Part shown: positions 1 through 10,280 of the stretch, piece after piece
Layout: every line of letters begins with the position of its first letter
Position numbering within the stretch: position 1 is the stretch's first letter
NCBI GenBank assembly: GCA_003427395.1
Contig: BFEA01000270.1
Span: forward strand, 1,851,515 to 1,893,914
Source of the DNA: Chara braunii
Taxonomy: Eukaryota > Streptophyta > Charophyceae > Charales > Characeae
Direction: 5' to 3'
DNA: 42,400 bases
Translations under genes and position numbers: made by a program
The notes under the pieces: generated by a model
Told to the model about the DNA's origin: nothing
Seen by the model: the letters and a program-made list of their open reading frames with translations, nothing else
Databases searched by the model: none

Positions 1-204
1 CGATCCAAAGATGGGAAGTGCAAAGCAGCTATGTTTGTTTTAATTTTTTTTTTTTTTTTGCAGAAGGATGTCAAAAACAAAATTGTTATTATTTTTTTTT
101 TTTCCGATGTGTCCCTATCGGTAGCTCGAGGCTCGGCGAGGTTCGGGATACCAGTAGGCTGAGCCACGGGCCTTAGCAACTGCTAGGTACTGGTGGTTTA
201 AGCA
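1..204. other. No gene seen; T-rich then GC-rich spacer
   Basis: Two poly-T runs (about 44-59 and 93-103) are followed by a CpG-rich stretch. No coding similarity was recognised on either strand. The retroelement remnant begins just to the right, so this is probably unrelated repeat or flanking DNA. Confidence 0.5.
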
Positions 205-1394
205 CAAGAAAGACTATTACAATCGCGTTGCAGATGCTTTGTCTCACCACATAACTTGCATTGTGGGTTCCTACGATCTCAATGAGAACTTGAAGGAGGA
301 ACTCATTCAGCATACTGCCAAGGACCAAAGACTCAGTCCCATCCTTGAGCAGATCCGGGTTGATCCTGGCAGTCAACCTGATTTCCACGAGTGTAAAGGT
401 TTACTCTTCCGACGTTACGGGAAGTATGACCGACTGTGTGTACCGAACCACGAGCCTATTCGTACTCATTTCTTGGACTTGGCTCATGGTCAGAGTGGAC
501 ACTTCGGTTTTGAAAAGACATACAGAAGTCTATTGCAAAATTTTGTATGACTTGGAAGGAAAAAAATGATGCGGACGTTTGTGGTTAAGTGTTAACTCTG
601 TCAACACATCAAACCGTCTCGGCAAAAGCCCTATGGGCTGCTGCATCCTCTTCCTATTCGCTCGGGTGAGTCTCTTTCCATCGACTTCACAAACATGGAA
701 AAGAAGAGCAGGAACATATATTCACAAGTAATCGTGATCATTGACCGTTGTTCAAAGTTTCTGAATTTGATCTCATTACCACCTTACGCCTCAACTGACC
801 TTGTGATCGGAGTTTTACAAAAGGTACATTTTGCAGTGTGGGTCCCCGAAAACTTTTGTGAGTGACCGGGACACTAGGTTCATAAGTTCAAATTAGAAGG
901 ACTTCACCTCCTAGATCTACGACATCAAACTCAAGATGACGTTTGGCCGACATCTCGAAGCCAATGGACTGGCCGAGGAGGTCAACTAGACTGTAATCCA
1001 ACTTCTCTGAGATCTAATTGTGCCTGATCAGAACTCTTGGGATGAGGAATTGCCAATTGTGCAAGGACTGTACAACAACTCCATACACTCCTCCACAGGG
1101 ATGACACCTAATCGGTTGCACCTCGGGTGGCAAAATCGCAATCCCCTATCCTATCTGTTTTATGACTAGCCACCTAGCCTAACACCTGGTCAGCCAAGCT
1201 ATAGTGCTTAGTTTGATCGCTTGCTCAAAGTTGTTGTCGCAGCTATGGAAAGGCGACGCAGTGCCATAATTAAACATGCTAACAATAAGCGTCAGCCTGA
1301 ACCTTTCACAATGGGAAGTTATGTCTGGGTCAAAATGTCTGAGTTTTCTAAAGAAGAAGAGGTACCACAAAAGCTTCTTCCTCAGTACTATGGG
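205..1394 (+). pseudogene. Ty3/gypsy RNase H tail and integrase remnant (first family)
   Basis: This is the 3' part of a pol gene, read across several frameshifts and stops. It opens with the end of RNase H (NRVADALS at 221-244). The integrase zinc region follows: HGQSGH at 484-502, then Cys codons at 590-592 and 599-601 with a stop between them. The core starts with SIDF (Asp at 683-685). The second Asp lies in SDRDTRF (864-866) and the Glu at 975-977, a spacing close to the DD35E rule. A YNNSIHSSTGMTPNRL segment (about 1065-1125) and LLPQYYG (1374-1394) mark the C-terminal region. All three catalytic codons survive but in different frames, so no enzyme can be made. The fragment lacks gag, protease, RT and LTRs. 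It stops where the opposite-strand element begins. Its wording differs from the minus-strand integrase next door, so it is a separate family. Confidence 0.88.
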
Positions 1395-1990
1395 GATCGA
1401 ACTCTGGAGATACGATGTTGTGGTATAGTTCGCTACCATATCTTGATAGCAAAGCTTGCACCTCAAAACAAGTGAACTCTGATCCTCTATCCATCACAAA
1501 CTCATTGACGAAAGGATAGCACAGGTAATACTCCTCGATGTAACTTACCAAAACCGCATCGGTCTTCGTACGGATGGTTCGACCATCTACAAAGCCAGTG
1601 AGATTATCTCGTTCATCGAAGATGTAATTGTAGTCATTATCCCCAAATGGCATGAACAGCAGGTCCAAATGTACTACAGGGCCCACTTCCCTGTGGGAGC
1701 CTTGCATGCAGCGGCTCCCCTAACCTATGTGGCGACCTCTCTTGACAAGGCACACAAGACTGACAATACTTGATAACCATGTCTAACATTCCATCTCAAT
1801 GATATAACTCACTTATCTTGGCGCGTGTGGCACTTATACCTCGATGCCCTCCTGATATGCCATCATGTAAGACCGTTATGATGTCCAGCTGCCGATTCCT
1901 TCCACAGATGACCCTCTTGGAATTCCTTACTTGCCTTTTTATAAAAAGATGGTCGTCTCTTACCAAATAGAGGTGCCTCATCTTCTGGTC
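1394..1990 (-). pseudogene. Element 1 integrase, truncated
   Basis: The zinc-binding region has HDGISGGH followed by a CQSCVPC cluster (about 1747-1770). A Trp codon just after the YH motif is now TGA. The catalytic core shows VHLDLLFMP (first Asp at 1663-1665) and MDRGSEFT (second Asp at 1489-1491), 57 residues apart as expected. A frameshift near 1440 moves the frame: SRYG is followed by VANYTT in another frame. Homology ends near 1394, about 32 residues after the second Asp, so the catalytic Glu has been lost. The breakpoint abuts the plus-strand integrase remnant. Confidence 0.87.
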
Positions 1991-3718
1991 TTTGCGTCCG
2001 CATCCATATCCCTCATTTCATACGACAAAAGTAGCCTTAACTCCAGGTAGATCCCATCGTATGTTTTTGCACGAAATGCTTCCTTAATCTCCCTCTGTTC
2101 AAACTCGTCGTCTTGGCTTTTGGGTACTAAGTCCTCACCTTCAGTCGGATTTAACGAGTTTCTCCTATCAAAATTTCCTTGCAGAAGCGTATTGCTCATG
2201 AGGTACATTTCTCCCATCCATTTTTCATGCTTTTCTACATGATTAGGACCTTCCTTTATCGTTCTCACTTCGTCTGTCAGACTATCAGTACCTGCCAATG
2301 TTAACTCCATCATCCACTGAACGTCCTTTCCTCCCCGTGAGTCTTCTTCTTCAAAAGGCTCAAGTAATAACTTTGTTTTTCGCTCATATCCCTTGGTGTT
2401 AACCATATGAGGTGGTTGACGCAGCTTGACACTCGCAAGGACCACTGTGGAGGCGAACGTCTTCCTCTTGATCCAAAAAACCATCAATGGGTGACGAATC
2501 TTCTACAGCACCTTCCTCTAGTTTGTCCCAGTTGATGCGGCTCAACCCATTCGCTCTATTCTTGCTTCCTGTAATTCTCTCCAACTCAAAATTGAACATT
2601 CAGATGTAGGTCAACTATCTCGCGACCGTTGGGTCTGATGGAGTGTAATTTTTCAGGGAGAAAGCAAACGCAGATGGGTTTACCCTCAATATGAACATTC
2701 TGCCGAAGATGTAATTTTTGAAGATCCGTAAGTAGTGGAGAATCGTCAGCGCCTCTGTCTTAAAATGAGAGCAGCTCCTCTCAATTGTATTAGAGTTCGA
2801 CTCTCAAATCTCAACGGCCTCTCCTTCCTTTCAATATCTGCTTGCAGTGGGACTCCTCCTAAGGCAGTCGGTCTTGCATTTGTCTCAATAATAAAGGGTC
2901 TGACCTCGGTGGCCTGATAGTCCGATGCCCTCAACACTAAGCCTCCTTCCTTGAATTCCGCCTTTATGCCCTTCACAACCTTTTCCTGGTTTTCACCCCA
3001 AAACCATTCCTGATCCTGACGCACCAACTTTCTCAAATGTTCGTTCTTGGCGCAAAGTTCTTGATGAAGCTCCTCCAAAATCCACAAGTGCCGAGGAAGC
3101 TCCTAACGTCTGTTATCAAACAGAATGGTACTGGTCATTCAATAATCTTGCCCGTCTTCTTTACGTTCGGTCGACGACCGTTCTTATTGCAGACAGACCC
3201 TAAGATGATAGTTTTCTTCATGCAATGCCTTAATGTTGCCCCACTTGCCGTAAGGTTATGCTCTTCTAGCAAGCTCGGGACTTTATCAAAATTATGAAGA
3301 TATTTTCTGACAAATCGTCTTACTCCTGACATAACTTCATCTTCTTCCCTTCTCTTTAGATCCTTTTATCGCCAAGTCGTCGATATATGGCTGGTGATAT
3401 GCGGGTTGACTGTCTGCATGGCCTGGATCATATATCTTTGAACCATCATCAATGCATTAGTTCACCCTTGTGGGGCTACATTCATGTGAATTATCCCCCT
3501 CCGTGTGTGCATTGCTGTTACTAGTCTATTTGACGAATAAACAGGAAACATACCTAGAATAAAGTTCTATACGTGAAATTATAGGACTATTTGCGCATGA
3601 CTCAAACAATGCATCTACGTTTGGTAAACCTCCCGCATCCCGCACAGTTACAGCATTTAATCGCTGCAAATCCTGCACCCACCGTAGCGTTCTATTAGGC
3701 TTGACAAAATATAACCAC
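1991..3718 (-). pseudogene. Element 1 reverse transcriptase (C-terminal part), RNase H and linker
   Basis: The RT active site YIDD is at 3376-3387, preceded by LRWVQDLQRLNAVTVRDAGG (about 3620-3690). The thumb/connection region (3087-3332) has HLRKLVRQDQEW. RNase H includes RPFIIETNARPTALGG and FELERITGSKNRANGLSR (about 2540-2600). An acidic linker to integrase fills 1991-2480. Two Trp codons near 2600-2640 have become TAG and TGA, and several frame changes break the reading frame. The 5' part of RT lies beyond the MITE, in 4139-4405. In a live element this enzyme would copy the genomic RNA into DNA in a cytoplasmic particle. Confidence 0.88.
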
Positions 3719-3726
3719 GGGGATGC

Positions 3727-4130
3727 GAGAAAAGGTTAACCGAGCCCCCATTTTTCACCTCAATTTATAAGAAAACCATAAGGCCATCCCAAGCAAACTT
3801 CACACCAATCTATAGAGTTCACTTCTTACTAACATATTATAAAAAAATAAAAAATTAAAAACACATAAAACAGCAACTCAAAAGTGCATTTTCAGGCAAT
3901 TTTGCCAAAAAATAACTTCATCAAAATTTTAGGATTTTCAGGATGATTAACAGCACAAATTCTAATAACCCAAATGACATCAAATTTCACACAGCAAGCT
4001 TGTCCTAAAACAAAAACAGGCAAAAAACAAAAATTCAAAAAAACACAAAATTTGACCCCGAAACCTTAATTTCAGGATCATTCATCGTTACCCAGGGCCG
4101 AAAAGTGGGGGTCCCCGTTAACCACTTGTG
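3727..4130. mobile_element. 404-bp MITE inside the RT gene, 8-bp TSD
   Basis: Perfect 8-bp direct repeats GGGGATGC flank the insert at 3719-3726 and 4131-4138. The ends are imperfect inverted repeats of about 32 bp that share GGTTAAC, then CCCCCA, then TTTTC. The left end reads GAGAAAAGGTTAACC. The right end, reverse-complemented, reads CACAAGTGGTTAACG. The interior is AT-rich and has no coding capacity. Taking out the insert and one TSD copy rejoins the RT reading frame at a YASPW motif, which fixes both boundaries. An 8-bp TSD is typical of hAT transposons, so a non-autonomous hAT-like MITE is the best guess; the superfamily is inferred from TSD length only. Confidence 0.86.
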
Positions 4131-4138
4131 GGGGATGC

Positions 4139-4935
4139 ATACAGTCCGTTGGAATAATTGGTAACGTGCGTCCGCATCTTGCCATCTAGATAGTCCACCA
4201 CATTTTTCTCCTTGCTGGGATTGGGGTATCGTGCGCCTCTTAAGTTCCACGGCTCGTGCGATACGGTATGGATCCAGATCATCGGAATTTTGTCCATGTC
4301 CAACCTCTCGCGCTGATCGTCGTTGAAAGCATATGGGCGATGCCTCTTTTTCATAACTCCACCATCAAAACTTTCTCCTGGGGCAAAAGAACACCAGACT
4401 CTCACACTATTAGCTTCCCTTTATTTCCTTCGTTGATACGACATGGGTCATTCGCAGCCTGCTCTCACATTCTTCATATTAATTTTTTTTCTCGCTCGTA
4501 GTAAGCTTTCTCATCTTCTATAACGAGAACGGGAACCAGGCGGCAATTCTTATCTATTCTCTTGTACCACCTTCGGAAACCCTGTTTGAGTCGTCCCGTA
4601 AAAAAAATCGGCTTACAGTTTGTGTCTGTGCCACCGCTGGTTCTCTCCTTCCACCTGGAAGCCGATAGACTAACTCTACTCCCCCATTTGAGGGTTCTCC
4701 GAAACATGTTCTCTCAAGGTTTTAATTGCGCTCAGATCTGCCATGTCGTGAGCCGCCACCATTTCCATGACCCTGTTCACATCAGTCAGGCTAAGCGGCA
4801 GCACCCGTGCCTACTCTTTTTCCTCGGGCTCTTCAAAAAAATATTTGCCACTCGTTCTCTGATTCCTTAATAGTGAACGAGACGGGGTTGGCCCGGTTCC
4901 ACACACTCTTTGGCCCCGTGTTTCGGCAAGTAATA
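4139..4935 (-). pseudogene. Element 1 pol: protease-RT linker and RT N-terminus
   Basis: The minus-strand reading at 4139-4405 gives MIWIHTVSHEPWNLRGARYP and DYLDGKMRTHVTNYSNGLYASP, the segment just before the RT fingers. At 4474-4600 the reading is WYKRIDKNCRLVPVLVIEDE followed by a charged YYEREKK tail. The stretch 4700-4935 is more degraded but keeps AAHDMADLSAIKTLREHV. Several frames are needed, so the gene is broken. Placement between protease and RT supports the assignment. Confidence 0.78.
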
Positions 4936-5500
4936 ACTTCATAATTTCCACAAGCCGGGTTGCAGGAGCAAGATCATTGTACCATCATGCTTGTTGAAGA
5001 CAAAGGTCTTCGTTCTGCACAAGAATGATCTACCCATAAGAATGGGGTGGTCTACGTCAGACATGACAAAGAAACAAGTCCTCGCCTTTACTTTACCAAC
5101 TTCGACGACCACATTCGAGGTCGTCCCACAAAACACCGCCTTGCAATTGGCACCATGCAGGATGTCGCAATCTGAGTGGTCTATCTCCATGCCTAGTCCA
5201 ATTGCATCCCTCTCCCTGATGATGTTCATTTCCACGTCCATGTCCACCATCGCAGTATACTTTGAACCTTTCACCATCAGGTCTACCAACCCACATGCCA
5301 CACACTTTCAGTCCATCTTTGTCCCTGTTTCTGCCCACTCTGCGTCCTTAGGCAAAATCATACTAAGATGGACGCCAGGCACCGACTGCTGCGAAGGCCT
5401 ACCCTTCAACCCATCACAGAGCCTTAGAGCAGACGCTAGGATGTCCTTCAGGTTCATGAGGTCATTGTAAACTTCAAGCAACATGTCCACAATTCTCTCC
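4936..5500 (-). pseudogene. Element 1 retropepsin-type aspartic protease, inactive
   Basis: The reading runs through ACGLVDLMVKGSKYTAMVDM, RERDAIGLG, KARTCFFVMSDVDHPILMGR and KTFVFNKHDGTMI, about 125 residues, which is normal for a retroviral-type protease. The catalytic Asp codon is at 5242-5244, but the D-[S/T]-G-A signature now reads D-M-D-V. Each change (Thr to Met, Gly to Asp, Ala to Val) can be explained by one C-to-T or G-to-A transition, so the enzyme would be dead. Upstream (5308-5500) is the conserved segment FDVERIVDMLLEVYNDL that also precedes the protease in element 2. Confidence 0.85.
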
Positions 5501-7729
5501 ACATCGAAGCTTTCTTTCAGCTGGACCGCATACTTTTTTTCTTTGGCGCCAAATCACGTATGAATGGTTCGACTTTCTCATGGACTCCTCTTTTCTTTGC
5601 CCTTTGCTCCGCTCGCCTATCTTCTTCCAGGCGGAGCCTCTCATCCTCTTTGTCTTCATCGTCATCCTCCTGAACCTCTACGGCCTCTTTTCTTCGTTCT
5701 TGCTCAGGCTCCTTTCGAGGAGGCTCCTAACTGACGCTTGCATTGCTTTGGGCCCTGGTCCAGGCCGTCTGTGGTACCCTTCCATGCGATGTAGGGGGCC
5801 TAAAGGTCATACCAGACCTTGGTCCTGACCCCACCGTCATTACTCCAGGATACCCTTGCCGCGCTGGTACTGATTTAGGGCCAGTCATAGAGAAAAACCT
5901 TGGGGATATCTGTTCCTCACTCCTTTACTTCTTTACATATCTCTACCAGCTTTCGCTGGTATCTACCCATCTTTCCCCATCAGTCCTCTATCTTGCCCAA
6001 GAGCACTGACGCAGATTTCACCTCTACATCTGAGCCTTCGTCATTTGACTCAATGATTATTGGTTCCTCCTTTATGACCCCCGCCTATAGCCGTTGGGTT
6101 ACCTCTTCACTTTCTTGTACCTCTTCCACCCTTATAGATGGACCCTCCTTCTCTTGCCACAACTTAAACATGGCTGGTGGCGTTTGCCGCTCGGCTATCC
6201 GCCTAAGGGCCTCCTTTCTCATCCCGCCTGGGATTGTACTCCCTAAACTGGTCGTATATGTCTCCATCCATATTTGAGTAAATCAGCCCTTTACCCTCAT
6301 TATCCCGACGCTTCTGGCAAAAACACAAGGTGTGACCGATTTTGTCGCAATGTCGGCAAGTGGCGTTCCGCCAGTCGAAGCGAGGCCTCTCATATCCTTG
6401 ACCCCCTTCCTGGTCACCTTGGCCAACCTGGTCCTGGTTACCTTGGCCATTCCATCAGCCTCCTCGGCCTCCACCGTTCCGCCCTTGTCCTCCTCCGCCA
6501 CCCCGGCCTCCTTGTCCTCGACCCCCGTTCCCTTAGTTGCCCGGCTCCTGATTCTCTCCTCCCACCATGCTAACCTGTGAACTTTGTTGAGGGGCCGGGG
6601 GAGGTAGTGTCATGGGTTGAGCCTTAGTTGTTGGGTAACTTGGCGGTATCATACTTGCTTGAGGCCCCAAATAAGGTACTGTCTGGCCAGTTGGAGATTG
6701 ATCACCCGTTCCCCATAGTACATACGGGTCAAACACAGGCTAGGGTCTTATTGGATTATAGGACGGCCATTATCCATATGATGGTGGCCCCGCGTGAAGG
6801 CCCTGGGCTACTTGATGGTGTCACTGCACTTGGTGAGGCCACTGCGAATGCTTGGGGTACTTACCCTTTTCCGGAGCCTTGCCCGCCTTGTGCCAGATTG
6901 CGCTGCTTACGTTGCGCCTTTACGAGGTGTTCGGACACCATCTCCTCTTCGTCTCACTCTTCCTAGGTGACCTCTTCCACAACCGGTTCATTTCCTCTTC
7001 CTTGGACTGTGGTCACCACCTTTTTCTGCACCATGAAATCCTTTCTATAACCTAACTCCGCAAGCACGTCCGTAATAATTCGCTTTACCCCCGGAGTCCC
7101 TGTAACAGCTGCATCACGCTCCTTCCGCTTCTGCCTATGTAGGCGCATCCTGAATTGGTGGACTTGGTCCAGGTCGCCTTCCCCTACTCTTTTATCAGTT
7201 GTGCCCCAGGTGAGCTTATCACTGCCTCCACCTCGCTTTGTCAACTCCTGAGCCTCATAAGAATTGAAAAGTCCTAGAACGATAGCGCATTGTTCCTCCT
7301 CCGAAATTCTTGGAACCTTCCTCGCATTCTCCTAAACTCTTCAGCAAGGGCTCCGACGGTAGTATAATCATTCTTGTTCATTGCTTCCAAATCAACCGCT
7401 GTCAGCAGGTCATCTCCCAGCCTATACTTCCTTTGCATCCCATCTTTAAATTTGGCCCAACTATCGTTCTCTGCCACTATAACCTTATTCACTTCCTTGT
7501 GATGTCCGTGGTATACGTACTTCAGGATGCGTTGAAACTTCACTGCATCCGCCACACCTACCATTGCCTGCTCAACCAGTTTCATCCAGTCGGAGACCCG
7601 TTCCCCTTTGAACATAAACATCTCAACTTAGGGAACATTACCTCGCGCTGAATCTCTCATGTCCAGGGCCTCGACCAGGTCGTCAATCGTCAACCATTTT
7701 TCCATACCATCGGCATTACCTTCCCCCAT
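5501..7729 (-). pseudogene. Element 1 gag with CCHC zinc knuckle
   Basis: The start codon at 7727-7729 is chosen because MGEGNADGMEKWLTIDDL begins there and element 2 starts at the matching place. The capsid-like part (7274-7640) reads RVSDWMKLVEQAM and SWAKFKDGMQRKYRLGDDL, then a TVGALAEEFRRMR helix. A basic segment (about 7100-7200) and a Pro/Gln-rich segment (6533-6736) follow. Next comes a Gly-rich stretch and one zinc knuckle, CRHCDKIGHTLCFC at 6317-6358, with perfect C-x2-C-x4-H-x4-C spacing. The C-terminal part (5501-5750) is highly charged. Gag would form the particle and bind RNA. Frameshifts and stops divide it. Confidence 0.86.
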
Positions 7730-8212
7730 CTTAGTCAATCTTTTGATTCAACCTTCCTATTAAGAAGAAGTGACACTTCATTCATCATGTTGATCTATCA
7801 TCATGCTAACCTCACTTCCTACTTATTCATACTATGCTCACAACATTACTGATACTGCATCTCTTTTATCTAGACCTACTTTAGCAGTGCTCGTCTTTAC
7901 TACAAGACTTCGTTCACATCCTAGGTGACTATAGCCTTTTAGCCATTGTTGGCTCTGTAGTAGTCAATCAGGAAGCCAACCAGGTCATTAAAATGAATCA
8001 TTACCAATATTAGCTTACTGAGATCGCCATCCCACCCTTAACCTAGATCCGATCTCTAAAAAGGTTTCTTAATCTTAAGACACATCTAGTCAATGGTCAA
8101 GGTATCAGGTAATTAGTCTTATAAGTCTAGGGAAAGACTTTTCATTTTGCATATTTTTCACATTCCCAAACCCGAGTGTCATTCCACCAGGGACAACGGT
8201 AGGCAACCATCA
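7730..8212 (-). other. Element 1 untranslated leader
   Basis: About 480 bases lie between the PBS and the gag start. No coding signal was seen on either strand. The stretch beside the PBS (CCACCAGGGACAACGGTA on the plus strand, about 8185-8202) recurs next to the element 2 PBS, so it is part of the element. Confidence 0.7.
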
Positions 8213-8230
8213 TCCCCGGCAACGGCGCCA
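8213..8230 (-). promoter_or_regulatory. Primer-binding site, tRNA-Asp type
   Basis: The minus strand reads TGGCGCCGTTGCCGGGGA, complementary over 18 bases to the 3' end (with CCA) of plant tRNA-Asp. It lies two bases inside the LTR boundary, the expected place for minus-strand DNA priming. It is intact, unlike the copy in element 2. Confidence 0.93.
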
Positions 8231-8232
8231 CC

Positions 8233-8338
8233 TGTCGAGCGCGTCGGTCCCGCAGGGCAGGACCCTCCCGGTCGCGTCACGCAGGATTGGGTCGTTCGCG
8301 ATACAAGTGGAGCTTTCGTAGCCGCTCCAGCTGAGTGC
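8233..8338 (-). mobile_element. LTR stub of element 1 (106 bp)
   Basis: On the plus strand this begins TGTCGAGCGCGTCGG, matching the start of LTRs A, B and C, and it stays similar until GAGTGCG at 8338. After that it shares nothing with the LTRs. This is the PBS-side end of the 5' LTR; the remaining ~7 kb is missing. Confidence 0.85.
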
Positions 8339-8390
8339 GTGATGAGGACCCACAAGTTGGTCTCAATGCTGAGTGGTTTTATGATGGAGA

Positions 8391-8617
8391 CACCTTCATA
8401 AGAGAAGGTGGTTATTTGTTCATTTGGAGACTCGTCTTCAAGTAGAAGATGTTTTAAAAAGGGTCATATGGAGGTTCATCCTTGAAAGAGAAGGATGACT
8501 GGGAGACCAGATGGGTGAGACCCCTTCAAATGGAAGGTGGTTACAAGATTTAAAGGTATGGAAAGCAGATTTTGTGTGATAAAGACTGACGAGAAGGACC
8601 AAGAATTTGTTTGGTCC
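8391..8617 (+). repeat. Cluster of five short hairpins with different stems
   Basis: Five hairpins follow in 230 bases: CACCTTC/GAAGGTG (8391-8410), CGTCTTC/GAAGATG with one G-T pair (8433-8451), TCATCCTT/AAGGATGA (8476-8498), CCTTC/GAAGG (8523-8537) and GGACCAA/TTGGTCC (8596-8617). The first four share a GGAGAC- or GAGACC-like lead, a CTT-rich left arm and an A/G-rich loop, so they look like degenerate repeats about 45 bp apart. The stems differ but remain paired. Confidence 0.7.
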
Positions 8618-9277
8618 ATTGGTGGAGTTTGGGATGTTGCAAAAAAAACAATTTGTTTGAGAGATGTCACTAAGATGTGTGGCTTTCTTGCCTGATCAAG
8701 TTGGGAGACCACGACCTGGTGAATCAGGCGGTGATTTTGTTTTGTGAATGTGGAGAGGATGTCGTGATTCCTGTGTTGTTCCACAATGGACTGGTAAATA
8801 TTTTTTAAGTGTGACAGACCTTAAATTTGCGTAGTTTCGCAATAGGCCTTTGTTTGTTGCGACATACCATCCGACTACTTGTTGATAATCTTAAGACATA
8901 TATAGGAATACGAAGTTAATGGTAAAGTTTAGCCCTACTAGGGCGCAACCCTTAGTAATGACCGTTGACCGGCATAACCTGGCTGTGTGCCCACGTCTCA
9001 CCAAGGGGGTAAAGACTTAAAAGGTGTGGCCGCCTCGGAGGGTTTTACTCCTGCGGGATGTCATCGGGATACGAGTTGAGTCAATTGAGTCTTTTTGGGT
9101 AGTCATGACTAAATATTCATTAAGAGCCGGCCTATCGTTGCATAACCAGCGAAGGCATTATCGCTAAAATCACGTCGTGGGTCGTAGATATGGCTCGATT
9201 AACCAGACTATGGTGGGCTAAGATGGAGACCTAGTCTTCTTGTATTGGATTGCAGGAAGAATCTAAGTTAAATGTTA

Positions 9278-9282
<5 letters not shown>

Positions 9283-9348
<66 letters not shown>
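9283..9348. repeat. (AT)n-(GT)n compound microsatellite
   Basis: About 20 AT repeats run into about 13 GT repeats. The matching place in element 2 (about 25170-25182) has only a few AT units, so this array expanded in element P. Confidence 0.97.
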
Positions 9349-9352
<4 letters not shown>

Positions 9353-9731
9353 GTGAGAGGGAGGCAAGAAGTGCCTTCAAAGGTCTTGCTTAGGGTCCAC
9401 GTCCCTAGGGCGGAGACTAAATGGGACATCTAACGAGAAGTCGGCATTTGTCTATGACAAAGGGAAAAGGACTGTTGAGAGGGTCGCTGAAACTTATGTT
9501 GTAGTACGTATGCCTAGTACACCGGTGTCCTAGTGTTAGGACAATGGGAATCCAGGTTAGAATCCTTGGCTGCATATAGTTTTTTTTTGCATGCATTGAT
9601 GTATGCCTCGAACCAGAGTCTGTCGGCTATCGGATTGGTTTCTTTCTCGTCAGCATTTTGGGTTATAAATGAACTAATAGCCTTTTGATTTTATGGAGTG
9701 ACGGGGACATCGCTTAATATGGTCGGTAAGT

Positions 9732-10280
9732 TGTCGATGCGAATACCCTTACAAGAGTATCCACCCAAGTTTTTGCACGTGACAGAAAATAAGTTTGGTT
9801 TACAGTTTGAGTATACAACACAAGTTGTAGTTGTGTCTGGTATTTACATTGACTGAATGATTGGCTAGAGTAGAGATTCCATGGGCGCACAGACTTGAGG
9901 CACACTTGATCGTTTTCTCGTTGATGAAGGTAAAACCGGCGTGATTTCGGCCAAGTTTATAGTATGTTCGTATACTTACGCGCGAGGAACGGACCGTCGC
10001 ATGATAGGCACAGGTTTGACAACATGGACTTAGTGGGCGACCAAGGTGCGACTTTGAAGTGCTTCAATACGGCGTTTTGCCGTGTGGTACTTGCTTATAT
10101 AGGAATCTACTAGTGATAGGCTCAGCCTTGGACCTAGCACTATTGGTTACAACATCGAACTTTCAACCGAAAGATTCAGAGATCGAGGCCAGCAAGCGGC
10201 GGCGCAGAAATATTGGAGCGGTAAGAGGGAAACTGATGGGTTGAGGGTCCGACGAGGCTATCCCCGTGGTTTTGCGGTCC
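9732..10280 (+). mobile_element. LTR fragment of element P (first ~550 bp)
   Basis: It begins TGTCGATGCGAATACCCTTA, the reverse complement of the CGACA end of LTRs A, B and C, and runs in the + direction. A TATA-like TTATATAG at 10095-10102 matches a similar motif in LTR A. Homology ends near 10280, where gag begins, so most of the LTR and the PBS are deleted. Internal 3' region, LTR, then gag is the order of two tandem elements sharing one LTR. Confidence 0.82.

Larger units (their letters stand above)
1394..8338 (-). mobile_element. Element 1: truncated Ty3/gypsy retrotransposon
   Basis: On the minus strand the order is LTR stub (8338-8233), PBS (8230-8213), leader, gag, protease, RT, RNase H and integrase, ending at about 1394. 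Protease before RT and integrase last is the Ty3/gypsy order. The integrase is cut before its catalytic Glu, and the C-terminal integrase, 3' UTR and 3' LTR are gone. The 5' LTR keeps only 106 bp. A MITE splits the RT. Wording in gag, protease and PBS matches element 2 closely, so they belong to one family. Many frameshifts and stops make it non-autonomous. Confidence 0.9.
8339..9731 (+). mobile_element. Element P: 3' internal region upstream of an LTR
   Basis: The right part (about 9185-9731) matches the reverse complement of 24341-25290, which abuts the corresponding LTR end in element 2. Shared landmarks include CAGACTATGGTGGGC, a purine run AAAGGGAAAAGG near 9463, and GACGGGGACATCGCTTAATA just before the LTR. 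The same DNA beside the same LTR end in two elements of opposite orientation marks it as the family's 3' untranslated region. The left part (8339-9184) has no partner in this window. It includes short open stretches (for example DHDLVNQAVILFCECGEDVV, about 8710-8770) of unknown nature. No protein is assigned. Confidence 0.72.

Noticed and set aside
9733-10240. Flank of LTR B (24346-24500) and of element P (9570-9731) as an inverted duplication of host DNA
   Set aside because: Both lie on the same side of the same LTR end in elements of opposite orientation, so a shared 3' internal region explains the match without a chromosomal duplication.
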